A DNA stretch of 64,000 bases from Lachnospiraceae bacterium AC2029 (GCA_000703065.1 JNLK01000001.1:1054001-1118000), one strand, 5' to 3'; positions 52,625-61,831 are shown, counted from the stretch's first letter. Notes: a model not told the origin generated them from the sequence alone. Program-made: numbers and translations.

Positions 52625-55600
52625 CTACGGATTCACGCAGTATCCCTTCGCATCGAAGGCGTACTTCACTCCGTCGATGATGTAGGTCGCACTCTTTGCA
52701 TACCAGCCGCTGGAATCTCCGTACCACCAGCCGGTCTTATCCTTCTTCCACTTTGACTGATATTTGTAGGAGCAGATACAGTTCTTTCCGATCCACCAGC
52801 CCTTTACGAAGGCGGAGGACACGGCGTACCCGGTCTTATCAAAATAGTACCAGCTGCCGTCGATCTTCGCCCAGCAGTTCTTCAGGTACTGTCCCTTACC
52901 AAGGGAATACCACCAGCCGGTCTTATCCTGCTTCCAGCCCGGCACCACTGTCTTTCCGTCCCATGCGCCACTGCTGCTCAGACGATATCCCTTGCGGTAT
53001 GCGTTCTTCTCCATAAAGCCGTCCCGGTCGAAGTAGTACCACTTACCGTCGATCTTCGCCCAGCAGTTCTTCAGATATTTGTCCTTACCGGTCTGATATT
53101 TCCACTGTCCGCTGTCTTTCTTCCAGACTGCCTTCTCCGGATAAGCGCGTGTACGGAAGCCGTTCTTACCGTAACGGATACCGTTGACCCATTCATCCTG
53201 ATATGCATATTCGCCATAAGGCTCCGCCACATCCGCCTTGACGGAAGAGAACAGATATGGAGTTGTCTCTCCCATGGTCTGTCCCAGGATATAAAACCGT
53301 CCCCGGTAACCTACGGATACCGGATTCGATATCTCTCTCTGACTAAAGACCTTTGCCTGCTTCTTCACTGACTTTCCGTCATAGCTGAGGAGCCAGGTAT
53401 CCGTGATCACGACGTCATTTTCATCCACCTCAAAGGGACCTGTCAGCAGCAGGCCGTTCTTTGTGGCAACCGCCGTGCATGACGCTGTCGCCCCCTGATA
53501 TATGTCCTCAAAGAGCTTCTCATTCTTGATGTGACTGATATCGGCAGACTTTCCCCCGTTGACCATAAAGGAATAGAATTCAACATCAAGCGGCTTCCCG
53601 ATACTCGCACCGGTTCCGTAGTAAAGGATTCCATCCTCGGTGGATGTGAACGTGAGTGAGTATCCGCTGGGTCCCACTTCATCATCCTCCAGCTCCGATA
53701 CCGTGAGCTTCACCGGATCCACCTGTCGTATACTTCCGTTGTCCATGGAATTCTTGTCATTTCCGTAAATGGCCTTCCTTCCACCTATCAGATAGATCCC
53801 ATATCCGTTATTTACCATGGATGTCAGCTCTTCATAGGACTCCTGATCATATACATTCCATTTGATCTTTCCCGTTTCGGGATCCAGGAGACCGATGGCC
53901 GCTTTATTCTCCGGCGGGTTGGCTCCGTGAAGTATGATCTTCCCGTTCCATGCGACTCCGCAGATAGGCCGGAAGCCTCTTTCCACGCACAACTCTTCCC
54001 AGAGGCCTGAGCTGATACTGTACCGGTAAACCGCCGTTCCTCCCTCCATGGTGGAAAATACGGCATAGAGACATCCGTCGACTGCGACCAGTGCCTTCAC
54101 ATCCCCGCTGTAGAAATCCCTGTATTTCTTCATGGCTTCATCGCTGACCACATACGTTCCGTCTTCCGCAAATGTACTGCCGGGCAGTGTCAGCCTCTTC
54201 GTCAGGCTTTTTGCGGTTCCCATACGAAGGCGCCGGTGGCCCATTCCCTTCGCCGATGTGACCTCCACCATATACTCTCCCGGCTCATAGTTCTCCGGAA
54301 GCGCTGCTACGATCCTTGTATCTGTCCAGGAGCTTACTGTACATTCCGTCTCCCCTAACTTCAGGGTTCCCTTCTCCTCACCGAAGAAGAAGCCCTCCAC
54401 CGTAAATGTACCGTCATTCACCGATACCCTGCCCGGTACCGGGAATGTATCCCCGTCGATTGCCTTGTCCAGGCGGAACAGTCCACCGGACGCGCAGATT
54501 TCCTCCAGGTAGTCATTTCTCTGAACGCTTCCTGTCACACGCGCCGCCAGCTTCTCGGGCGAATCCTCCGGATATACTGCCGAGAGGATCGCAATCGCCC
54601 CGGTCACCACAGGCGTTGCCATGGATGTTCCGTTCCAGCACTCATAGTTCTCCATGGTATTTGTGAGACGGATCTCCCGGATGTTCACGGCGTCGAGTTC
54701 TCCGTAGATATCCTCATTTGCGCTTTCAAGCACAATATTGAACCAGACATTCTGCTTATTGGTGTCGCTGTATTCTTCATAGGGATAGGGTATGCTGATA
54801 TCATTCAATCCGGGCTGCAGATAGACAGAACCGGTTTTCAGCTTCGTCTCTCCCCATTCACTTCCTTCCTGTACCTCATAAGTGATCCCCTGTTCTTTAT
54901 CCGTCCATAGCCGGATCAGGATCCCGTAGCAGTCGGAAATATCCTCATAGGTCTTCGTGTGGAAGGATATCCATCCCAACCTGTTTGCTTTAGATTCCGC
55001 ATGAAGCACATTTTTACCGTCTCCCGCTGTGATCACTGAGAATTCCGAATCCTCTGTCTCCAAGCCGAACAGCTCATCCTCCACTGTGGTTTTTGAGGAG
55101 TAATCGAGCACATACGTCTTTCCTCCCTGTGTCAGAACAGGCGTATCCGGATTCGGCCCTGCTGTTCCCATGGGCAGCGTAGACCATATATTCACGCCGG
55201 GGGCAAAGACATCAACATCTCTGTTTCCGTAATTACTGAAGGCCGCCCGCTTTCCGGATTCCGAGCTTGCGCCCACAACCACCACATGTCCGAACCGTCC
55301 CCGCAGGGAAGATGAATAGTTCACCATATCCAGATCCTTATTTTCATTTCCGGCTGCAAATACACACACGATTCCCTGCTTTCCGGCCTCTTCAAGGATC
55401 AGGCTTTCGGTGACTCCGGTGATGGAACCGCCGTAGGAATTGTTCGTCGCTACTACATTTACGCCGGCCTTCTTCGCTGCTATGACATACTCATACGCAC
55501 GGATCATCTCATCTGCGTGAAGGCTCAGAAGATCATTAAAAATGCGGACCGCCATGATCCTGGCACCGGAGGTCACTCCGCTGACACCTGTTCCGTTCCA

Positions 55601-56479
55601 GGCTGCCGCCACGGTTCCGGCACAATGAGTTCCGTGCCCGTAGGTATCCATGGGATCTGTGGAGTCATCAGGCCTGCCGAAGGAATCATACTCAACTGCA
55701 TTGAAGCCGTACATGCCGCCACCCATCTCTACAAGCTCCGGATAGTTCAGCCCTTCATTCCACATAACGGAATGCAGGTCCTCATGGTTGTAATCCACGC
55801 CGGTATCAATGATGGCTATGACCTGTTCGCTTGTATCCACCGACGGCGTCGGCTGACCTTCGTTGTAGGTGTTCCAGCCGTCTACACCGATCCCGTAGGT
55901 GCCGGTACTCTCCCACTGGTCTCCGGACAGATCCGTTGACTGCAGCTTGTAGGTATAGTTTGGCTCGGCGTAGAGCACATTTTCCTGCTGCTCCAGCTCT
56001 GCGATCAGCTCCTTCGTAGTCAGATGATCGGACTTAACGAGTGTGATGACGCCGGGGGTTTCTTCCTGCTCATCCTCAGCTTCTCCGTCTGCATCTTCTC
56101 CGGCATTTGCGATGTCTGCAGTTTCCTTCTCTTCGACACCCGTGCTGCCTTCCGCTTCTGTCTCTCCGGAGATCACAGCTTCATCCACATCCTCTAGAAC
56201 GAGAAGGGCATCCGCATCCTCGATACCGTCTTCCTTCTCGAGGATCTCCTCCACGTCGGATCTCACGGCATCCTCCGCCTTCACATCCTCCGGCTCGGTT
56301 TTATAGCAGACGATGGCCTCGCCTTCGACATAATCGACTCCGGGTGTCCCCCGAACCGTGGGCTCACTCTTCTTCTCCTCCGACTCTGCCGCTGCCACAG
56401 GCGTAAAACCGGACATGGTTCCGACTGTCAGCATGGCAGTAAGAAGAATCGACACAACTCTCCTCTTCATCTTCCTCAT
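52625..56479 (-). CDS. secreted subtilisin-like (S8) protease with wall-binding repeats
   Basis: The ATG at 56479 has GGGAGG 6-7 nt upstream; earlier in-frame codons lack it. The 1284-aa product has a signal peptide, a propeptide with acidic low-complexity insert (up to about 195, EELEQQENVLYAEPNYTYK-like I9 end) and a subtilase domain. The triad is in VIAIIDTGVDYNHEDL (Asp), YGHGTHCAGTVAA (His) and NGTSMATPVVTGAIAIL (Ser). A beta insert of about 150 residues lies between His and Ser. After the protease come an IPT-like domain and a region of about 300 residues resembling a beta-propeller. The end carries wall-binding repeats (NCWAKIDGKWYYFDRDG) and the module GWYAKSATYIIDGVKY. It likely degrades proteins at the cell surface or processes wall proteins. 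Confidence 0.92.
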   Translation of the reverse strand: MRKMKRRVVSILLTAMLTVGTMSGFTPVAAAESEEKKSEPTVRGTPGVDYVEGEAIVCYKTEPEDVKAEDAVRSDVEEILEKEDGIEDADALLVLEDVDEAVISGETEAEGSTGVEEKETADIANAGEDADGEAEDEQEETPGVITLVKSDHLTTKELIAELEQQENVLYAEPNYTYKLQSTDLSGDQWESTGTYGIGVDGWNTYNEGQPTPSVDTSEQVIAIIDTGVDYNHEDLHSVMWNEGLNYPELVEMGGGMYGFNAVEYDSFGRPDDSTDPMDTYGHGTHCAGTVAAAWNGTGVSGVTSGARIMAVRIFNDLLSLHADEMIRAYEYVIAAKKAGVNVVATNNSYGGSITGVTESLILEEAGKQGIVCVFAAGNENKDLDMVNYSSSLRGRFGHVVVVGASSESGKRAAFSNYGNRDVDVFAPGVNIWSTLPMGTAGPNPDTPVLTQGGKTYVLDYSSKTTVEDELFGLETEDSEFSVITAGDGKNVLHAESKANRLGWISFHTKTYEDISDCYGILIRLWTDKEQGITYEVQEGSEWGETKLKTGSVYLQPGLNDISIPYPYEEYSDTNKQNVWFNIVLESANEDIYGELDAVNIREIRLTNTMENYECWNGTSMATPVVTGAIAILSAVYPEDSPEKLAARVTGSVQRNDYLEEICASGGLFRLDKAIDGDTFPVPGRVSVNDGTFTVEGFFFGEEKGTLKLGETECTVSSWTDTRIVAALPENYEPGEYMVEVTSAKGMGHRRLRMGTAKSLTKRLTLPGSTFAEDGTYVVSDEAMKKYRDFYSGDVKALVAVDGCLYAVFSTMEGGTAVYRYSISSGLWEELCVERGFRPICGVAWNGKIILHGANPPENKAAIGLLDPETGKIKWNVYDQESYEELTSMVNNGYGIYLIGGRKAIYGNDKNSMDNGSIRQVDPVKLTVSELEDDEVGPSGYSLTFTSTEDGILYYGTGASIGKPLDVEFYSFMVNGGKSADISHIKNEKLFEDIYQGATASCTAVATKNGLLLTGPFEVDENDVVITDTWLLSYDGKSVKKQAKVFSQREISNPVSVGYRGRFYILGQTMGETTPYLFSSVKADVAEPYGEYAYQDEWVNGIRYGKNGFRTRAYPEKAVWKKDSGQWKYQTGKDKYLKNCWAKIDGKWYYFDRDGFMEKNAYRKGYRLSSSGAWDGKTVVPGWKQDKTGWWYSLGKGQYLKNCWAKIDGSWYYFDKTGYAVSSAFVKGWWIGKNCICSYKYQSKWKKDKTGWWYGDSSGWYAKSATYIIDGVKYAFDAKGYCVNP

Positions 56480-56615
56480 GAGCAACCTCCCACTCCAATA
56501 ACTCACGCAGATCAATCACGATCTGCACTGTTCTGCCTGCCGTACCGCAGGCGAAGTTATCCCATCTCCTGCTTCTCATGGCAGCTGCCCTGCCCTCCGT
56601 TATGCCGGAGCATCA

Positions 56616-57116
56616 CTACCGTGCAGGATTTCCCGCAGCCCGGTTCGTGTTTCGGTTCTCTCTCCTCGCTGCAGGCTTCTGTCCCGCCATAACATTGGAA
56701 CGGACCTTGGCCTTTTCCGCTGTCTGCTTCATGATCGTTCCGATCACATGATCCTTCAGCTGTCCGGAGGTGAGCATTTCACGAAGCCATTCTGCATCAT
56801 AGGACTGATCCGCAAAGACCTTTTTACTCTTCAGTACGGAAACCACGTTCTTCACCACATCGTCATACTCCATTCGTCCGGAGCAGATGGCATTCACCAC
56901 AGCAGCATTCTTCGACTCCGTAAGGATCTGCTTGGTAATGTAGTCTCCCAGCCGCTGATACCGCTGTTCTACTATATTCTTCTCCACAACTCCCGTCCCG
57001 AGTGTTCCCTTTACAGCACTTCCGGTTAGTACATACCTTGCCGGATCGCAGTTTTCTCCGTCCACCCTGCGTTTCTCCTGCTTCAGCTGCTGGAGCATAT
57101 GATCCATACTGTTCTT
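56616..57116 (-). pseudogene. 3' part of a gene split by the IS200/IS605 element
   Basis: From the element's right end (57117) the frame reads KNSMDHMLQQLKQEKRRVDG to the stop at 56616, 166 codons. The product is charged, helical and ends in an Arg/Asn/Ala-rich tail (ARRENRNTNRAAGNPAR). The apparent start codon at 57242 lies in the mobile element and is accidental. Joining 58965 to 57116 restores a continuous frame (AVY then KNS). No family is recognised; its basic tail and context recall the ends of the giant proteins. Confidence 0.8.
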
Positions 57117-57260
57117 GTGACATCCTCCCCCACCTGAAGAGGTAGGGGCTTCCTCTCGCCTGTCGGCGAGTTGTCGGTTCTCGTTCGATAGCACTAATGT
57201 GCTAAGCATAAGCGAGCTATCCCCGTGTGCCCCACGGTTCATTCTTTGCTTTTCTATATA
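57117..57260 (-). ncRNA. probable omega RNA (TnpB guide RNA) scaffold
   Basis: The region after the tnpB stop to the element end has two stems, CTCGCC/GGCGAG (57155-57170) and the right-end hairpin (57128-57148). In this family, TnpB uses RNA from this end, with the guide taken from the flank. The guide would be AAGAACAGTATGGATC, matching the empty host gene next to TTTAT. Inferred from known TnpB biology, not shown by sequence alone. Confidence 0.55.
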
Positions 57261-58379
57261 TTATACAGAAACAATCCTCATGCCTTCATTTCTGATATTA
57301 ATCGCCGCGTTTATGTCTCGGTCATGATGAGCCCCACAATCCGGACAAATCCACTGTCTGACTGAAAGTTTTTTCACTTCCTCATTTACATAACCGCAAC
57401 ACGAACAGATCTGACTGCTGGCATAATATCTGTCTACCTTTACGAGCTTCTTCCCCTGCTCCGCCAGTTTATATTGCAAAAATGATACAAACATCCCCCA
57501 TCCATTATCCGAAATCGATTTGCCAAACTTCATTGTCTGCGACATTTTCTTCATGTCAAGATCTTCCACACACACGCAGTCATAGCCATTGGTTATCTGT
57601 CTGGACTGATTGTGAAGAAAGTCCTTCCTCTGATTTGCGATTTTTTCATGAAGTCTTGCAACTTTTATCCGCTGTTTGGTCCGATTATTTGATCCCTTTT
57701 GCATAAGCGAAAGTCTTCTTTGCTCTCTTTTCAGTTTTTTCTCTGCCTGTCTGTAGTATCCCGGATATTCCGGTTCATTTCCATTACTGTCAATATATAA
57801 TTCATGCATGGAATAATCCATCCCAAGATATGTAGCTATTTTCTTTTCGACAGTATTCAGTTCATACGCATATAATATGCTGGCATAATACTTTCCGCAG
57901 GGTGTTTTGCTGATCGTCACGGATTTCAGTATGTATCCCTCCGGAATGACACGGTGCATTTTCACCTTCACCCTTCCGATCTTCGGCAACTTTAAAAAAC
58001 CGTCTGCAATGTTTATGTTTCCATTAATGCATACGGTTGAATAACTGTTTCGATTGCTTTTTTTAGATTTGAATCTCGGAAATCCTGTCTGCGGCAGGTG
58101 AAAAAAGTTTTGGAAGGCTGTATCAAGATGCCTCAGCGCCTGCTGAAGTGCTATGCTGTCAACCTCCTTCAAGAATGTGTAGCCTTCTTCGTTCTTCAGT
58201 TCTGCCATCTCCCCGGCGCACATTGTATATGTAACGGTTGTCTTGTCTTCCTCGTACTGTTTGATCTTTCGGTCCAACCATCGATTATATACAAATCTTA
58301 CGCATCCAAATGTCTTCGATAACAGAACTTCCTGCTCCTGATTGGGATAGAGACGAAATTTGAACGCTTTGTTAGCCAT
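57261..58379 (-). CDS. tnpB: TnpB RNA-guided nuclease of the IS element
   Basis: The ATG at 58379 (MANKAFKFRLYPNQEQE) has AGAAAGG 6 nt upstream and gives 372 aa, normal for TnpB; the frame extends into tnpA but without a site. RuvC residues are present: LGMDYSMHELYID (Asp), CVCVEDLDMKKM (Glu) and HHDRDINAAINIRNEG (Asp). A zinc finger of two CxxC pairs lies at SQICSCCGY and WICPDCGAH. It is a probable TnpB nuclease that, guided by the element's right-end RNA, cuts unoccupied target sites and favours retention of the element. No frameshift or missing residue was seen, so it may be active. Confidence 0.93.
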   Translation of the reverse strand: MANKAFKFRLYPNQEQEVLLSKTFGCVRFVYNRWLDRKIKQYEEDKTTVTYTMCAGEMAELKNEEGYTFLKEVDSIALQQALRHLDTAFQNFFHLPQTGFPRFKSKKSNRNSYSTVCINGNINIADGFLKLPKIGRVKVKMHRVIPEGYILKSVTISKTPCGKYYASILYAYELNTVEKKIATYLGMDYSMHELYIDSNGNEPEYPGYYRQAEKKLKREQRRLSLMQKGSNNRTKQRIKVARLHEKIANQRKDFLHNQSRQITNGYDCVCVEDLDMKKMSQTMKFGKSISDNGWGMFVSFLQYKLAEQGKKLVKVDRYYASSQICSCCGYVNEEVKKLSVRQWICPDCGAHHDRDINAAINIRNEGMRIVSV

Positions 58380-58395
58380 ATAATACCTTTCTGTA

Positions 58396-58827
58396 TCATT
58401 TCTTCGCTTTACCGGTATCTCCGCTTCGTTTCTTCTGCCCCTGACTTTCAATATACTTTCGGATCACCTCGATCGGTGCACCGCCCGTGGTAAGCAGACA
58501 GAAGCTCTGACTCCAGAAATACTCTTCCCATAATTTCGACCTGATTTCAGGGAACTCCTTCTTTAACAACCTGCTGCTCGCACTTTTATATGCGTTTATG
58601 AATTTGCTGATCTCGGTATTTGGATGTGCCCTAAAGAGAATGTGTACATGATCGGCATCATGATTCCATTCCTCAAGGGAAATGTTATATCGGGGAGCGA
58701 TATACTCAAATATCTCTTTCGCCCTGTTTGATATTGATTTATTGAAAACTCTTCTCCGATACTTTACAACCAGAACAAGATGATAGTGAAGCAAAAATAC
58801 TGAATGTGCATTGTTGTCTAAATCCAT
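58396..58827 (-). CDS. tnpA: TnpA Y1 transposase of the IS element
   Basis: A 143-aa HUH-type transposase. The metal-binding pair is in DADHVHILF and the catalytic tyrosine in IEVIRKYIESQ. The N-terminus HSVFLLHYHLVLVVKYRRRV is the family signature. Length and motifs agree with functional members. It precedes tnpB by 16 bp, a conventional order. Confidence 0.94.
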   Translation of the reverse strand: MDLDNNAHSVFLLHYHLVLVVKYRRRVFNKSISNRAKEIFEYIAPRYNISLEEWNHDADHVHILFRAHPNTEISKFINAYKSASSRLLKKEFPEIRSKLWEEYFWSQSFCLLTTGGAPIEVIRKYIESQGQKKRSGDTGKAKK

Positions 58828-58964
58828 ATATATTATACCTCCATAGAAGAATTCGACTGATTATATTATAGCACATTTTCATGTAATTGTCATGTGAACA
58901 TTCAGCAAATTTGTGCGCAATTCATCCCCCACCTTAGAGGAGGGGGTCTTCTTGCTGAGAGAGG

Positions 58965-59315
58965 ATAAACGGCAAAATTGGTCTTCAGACGTTTTGCCAT
59001 ATCTGCAGTAGGAGCCACGAGCATGCTCCCCTGTACGGAGATCCTGTCGTTCTTATCATAGCCAAATACCTTTGCGCGGACCTCCGTATCCCCTGCCGTG
59101 ATCTTCTTCAAAACCTCGAACTGCAGACAGCGTTCCTTCATACCGGGATCCCTGACATCCTTGTATTTCCGACCCCAGATCTCCTCCGGCGTCTTCCCGT
59201 CGATCAGAAATGCATCCATCTTGTTCTTGATCCCCGCAATGGTAAGAAAGACGCGGTATTCATCCGTGAAGAGATTATTGATCGTATTGCTGACGTACCC
59301 GCCCTTCGTCCGATC
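58965..59315 (-). pseudogene. 5' part of the gene split by the IS element, lacking a start
   Basis: The frame from 59315 reads DRTKGGYVSNTINNLFTDEY, then MDAFLIDGKTPEEIWGRKYK, to AVY at 58965, 117 codons. The first methionine (59219) has no convincing ribosome site, and protein-like sequence extends before it up to a TAG at 59318-59316. That TAG is also the stop of the membrane protein upstream, in the same frame. So this fragment has lost its own start or was once joined to the upstream ORF. FLIDGKTPEE resembles YVDDKKTPAEN in giant A, a weak hint that it belongs to that family. Confidence 0.7.
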
Positions 59316-59891
59316 CTACCCAACAGTTTCTCCGCCTGAACCATGCAGACCCCATTCCCTGATCCATAAGCCCGTAAAAGCCAGCGCTACGCATTCAACC
59401 ACCCAGAGCAAGATCGACATAGCAGAGTATCCGCCCCAGATGCTCACGCCTATAAGATGGCCGGCGATAAAGGCAGCCACGGAAAGAACGCTTAACACGC
59501 GGTCCACCCGACCATATGGCCGATCCTTACTCCTTCGAAAAAGAACGATCAGCAGCAGCCCGAAGGCAACAAGGTATCCTCCGTTCCACAGTGTCAGTAT
59601 CAGATCTCCTCTTCCCACAACCCATATGGTAACGTACAGTTCCTGAAATACCTTTATTCCGAAAAGAGTCAGCAGGAAGAACGGCTTCAGGTTTGCGAAA
59701 AGAACGACTGCGATGAGGATGAACATGATCCAGCTAAGTGCGGACTCTATGTCGATGCTGGACCGGATATTCGACCCTTCGGCGATCATCATACCGAGAT
59801 CCAGGATCATCGGACCCGCACCCAGGATCAGAAAACATGCCGCGGCTATCATCTGATATATTCTTCTTCTACTCATATTCCTTTTTCCCAT
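59316..59891 (-). CDS. small multi-pass membrane protein, unknown
   Basis: A 191-aa protein with about six hydrophobic helices (IYQMIAAACFLILGAGPMIL, LSWIMFILIAVVLFAN, FFLLTLFGIKVFQELYVTIW, GYLVAFGLLLIVLFRR, VLSVAAFIAGHLIG, ILLWVVECVALAFTGLW) and short basic loops. It has no recognised family. The ATG at 59891 has only a weak site (GGGTGA); a second ATG 15 nt on is possible. Its TAG stop is in frame with the downstream broken gene. The 18-bp double element shared with giants A and B lies 147 bp upstream. Confidence 0.65.
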   Translation of the reverse strand: MGKRNMSRRRIYQMIAAACFLILGAGPMILDLGMMIAEGSNIRSSIDIESALSWIMFILIAVVLFANLKPFFLLTLFGIKVFQELYVTIWVVGRGDLILTLWNGGYLVAFGLLLIVLFRRSKDRPYGRVDRVLSVLSVAAFIAGHLIGVSIWGGYSAMSILLWVVECVALAFTGLWIREWGLHGSGGETVG

Positions 59892-60037
59892 TCATCACCC
59901 GTATATAATACCCCGAACAGAAACAGTGAAATATCATCGACGATTTACAGTCCGAGTCCGCCCGGCTTCGGATCCGCCGGAAGCATAGCTGTTCCTCATG
60001 GTTTTGTTAATCTCTCTCGAAATTATAATTTATAGGA

Positions 60038-60055
60038 CGTAACAAAAGCGCAACA
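60038..60055 (-). promoter_or_regulatory. 18-bp double element upstream of the membrane protein and broken gene
   Basis: Minus strand TGTTGCGCTTTTGTTACG followed within 16 nt by TATAAT. It differs from the giant B element at two positions. It lies between the 541-aa gene (ends 60073) and the membrane protein start. Confidence 0.6.
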
Positions 60056-60072
60056 CACCTTCTAAATAATTT

Positions 60073-61698
60073 CTATGGGTAGCACATGCTTTGAAGCACC
60101 TCCTGAATATAGAAATCGTTCTGGTATTCACCATTCACAAGCACGTCATATTTTGTAGTAACATATGACCCGGAGTTGTCTTTTTTTGTCTCAAACACAA
60201 TCTCGACCTTCGCATCCGTGTATTCTATCTTGTACTCCCGACCGGTTTCATCCTCCAGGTTCAGGTGCACTCCATCTGCATATGCATGAACCACGTATGT
60301 TCCGTTTCCCTGATCCACGACAGACCACCTCACATTTTTACCCGATCGATGCAGCATTGTGTCAAAAGTGATATCTGCACCTGGTACATTCGCGTATTGA
60401 TAATACCTGATGAGTTCTTTTTCCACAGATGTCAGGCTGTCTATACCCTGAAACTTTTCAGTGTTCTGATTCGTGCTCTGATTCGAGTTTTGATCCGTGT
60501 TCTTATTTATTTCCAAACCATATGTCTTTTTGATCCAATCCTCATGTTTCTTTATCCATTCTTCCATTCCTGCGGGTTCATTCGGCAGTTGGATATCGTA
60601 TTCCGGATCAACTTCCGGATACAGTTCCCACACTCTTGACTCATTGGCATTTGCCACATACACGATTGGTTCATCATTAATTATTGTGACCAGCCAATGA
60701 TCTGCCCCCTTGTCGAAATACTTCAATGTTCCCTTCGAAGCATAGGGAAAATCCATCTCCAGCTCTTTCTTCACAAAATCAAGCGAAGTACCGGATCGGC
60801 TTTTCACCTCTCCCTTCTGACCGATTTCGATGATATACGGAACATTCTGTTTCAGAGCATTATCAATTTCCTCGTACCCTTCTTCATTGGCCCGCGCAGC
60901 ATTAACACATGTAGAAATCGTTGCGGCATATGATTTATCATAATCCAGATTTTTATAGGCCAAAGCCGTTTCAATATAGTTTATATAAACCTGATCCTCA
61001 GAACCCGGGAAGCTTGTGGTCACCTCTGTCGACTCGGTGTGTGGTTCCTGCGTCGCCGTTGTGGCCTCAGTCGTTCTCGTTGTTGGTTCCGGTTTTTCTG
61101 TTGTCGGTTTTTCCGTTGTGATTTCGGTTCCCGGTTCATCATTCGTCCCCGGATCGGCCGGTAACATGATCCGCATACAAGCCAAACCCGCGCCGATCAT
61201 GCCCAGGTACAGAACACCGACGATCACCGCCGCCACTACTGCACCTCTACTCTTCCACACCACTCTGTCATAGGTAAATGAACTGACCAGAGTCAGAAGA
61301 AAGGCTCCCAAAAGGGTAAAAAGTCCGGCATACGGATCCTCGATCAAAACCTTACCTGTTTTGTCAAATAAACCTCCCCACAGACACCCAAAATAGATAC
61401 ATACGCTGCACAGTACCAGGAAAATGTATTTGAGGATCAGAAGTTTTTTAAAGAAATCAATGAGAAGAATCAGGAACAATCCGCCAAAAAGTACCGCAAC
61501 GACAGCAATACCAAGCCTTTCGTTCTGTTCAGCGGTGTTGAGTACATTGATATGTTCGGCAGCAAATGAACCTGCATACAGAAACAGGTTCTGTCCACCG
61601 GCAGATCCCCCGAATCCAAACGGGAGAAACGCTCCGACAAGCAAGGCGATCGCTGCGAGCACTGATATATAATTTGGTCTCTTTCCGTTCAATTTCAC
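60073..61698 (-). CDS. membrane protein with Thr-rich linker and large exposed domain, unknown
   Basis: A 541-aa protein with GTG start (AAGGA upstream). Four helices at about 12-30, 62-82, 86-108, 128-148 and a fifth near 158-180 are followed by a Thr/Glu/Pro linker (TTEKPTTEKPEPTTRTTEAT). The C-terminal 320 residues should lie outside. Segment YINYIETALAYKNLDYDKSY begins that domain; an Asn/Gln/Ser/Thr stretch (TDQNSNQSTNQNTEKF) splits it near residue 410. No family is recognised. Threonine-rich linkers of this kind are common in surface proteins of Clostridia. Role unknown. Confidence 0.8.
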   Translation of the reverse strand: MKLNGKRPNYISVLAAIALLVGAFLPFGFGGSAGGQNLFLYAGSFAAEHINVLNTAEQNERLGIAVVAVLFGGLFLILLIDFFKKLLILKYIFLVLCSVCIYFGCLWGGLFDKTGKVLIEDPYAGLFTLLGAFLLTLVSSFTYDRVVWKSRGAVVAAVIVGVLYLGMIGAGLACMRIMLPADPGTNDEPGTEITTEKPTTEKPEPTTRTTEATTATQEPHTESTEVTTSFPGSEDQVYINYIETALAYKNLDYDKSYAATISTCVNAARANEEGYEEIDNALKQNVPYIIEIGQKGEVKSRSGTSLDFVKKELEMDFPYASKGTLKYFDKGADHWLVTIINDEPIVYVANANESRVWELYPEVDPEYDIQLPNEPAGMEEWIKKHEDWIKKTYGLEINKNTDQNSNQSTNQNTEKFQGIDSLTSVEKELIRYYQYANVPGADITFDTMLHRSGKNVRWSVVDQGNGTYVVHAYADGVHLNLEDETGREYKIEYTDAKVEIVFETKKDNSGSYVTTKYDVLVNGEYQNDFYIQEVLQSMCYP

Positions 61699-61802
61699 TC
61701 TGTTCCTTTCTTACTGATTCTCTTTCCCTAAAATAAGCTCCACTGATCTCTTCACGTATTTATTCATGATGCATTCCTATCGGTAATGTAGCATCACATT
61801 TA

Positions 61803-61831
61803 TTGTCAAAAGCCGGAAATTCAAATATACT
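61803..61831 (+). promoter_or_regulatory. promoter of the nuclease-fold lipoprotein gene
   Basis: TTGTCA (61803-61808), 17 nt, TATACT (61826-61831), start near 61838, ATG at 61863. A close consensus match. Confidence 0.65.

Larger units (their letters stand above)
57117..58964 (-). mobile_element. IS200/IS605-family insertion sequence, 1848 bp
   Basis: Orientation is leftward: left end at 58964, right end at 57117. The left end carries a hairpin at 58926-58946 (CCCCCACCTTAGAGGAGGGGG on the plus strand) and the right end one at 57128-57148. The inserted site reads TTTAT on the minus strand immediately before the left end, a T-rich pentamer as used by this family. There are no terminal inverted repeats and no target duplication, as expected for single-strand Y1 transposition. 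Both genes appear intact. Boundaries are fixed by the rule that deletion restores the host reading frame. Confidence 0.85.

Noticed and set aside
57117-57242. N-terminal 42 residues of the ORF at 56616-57242
   Set aside because: This part is the right end of the IS element, not host coding sequence.
58902-59219. Separate 105-residue gene beginning at the methionine at 59219
   Set aside because: Its last residues come from the IS left end, and protein-like sequence continues in frame upstream of that methionine.
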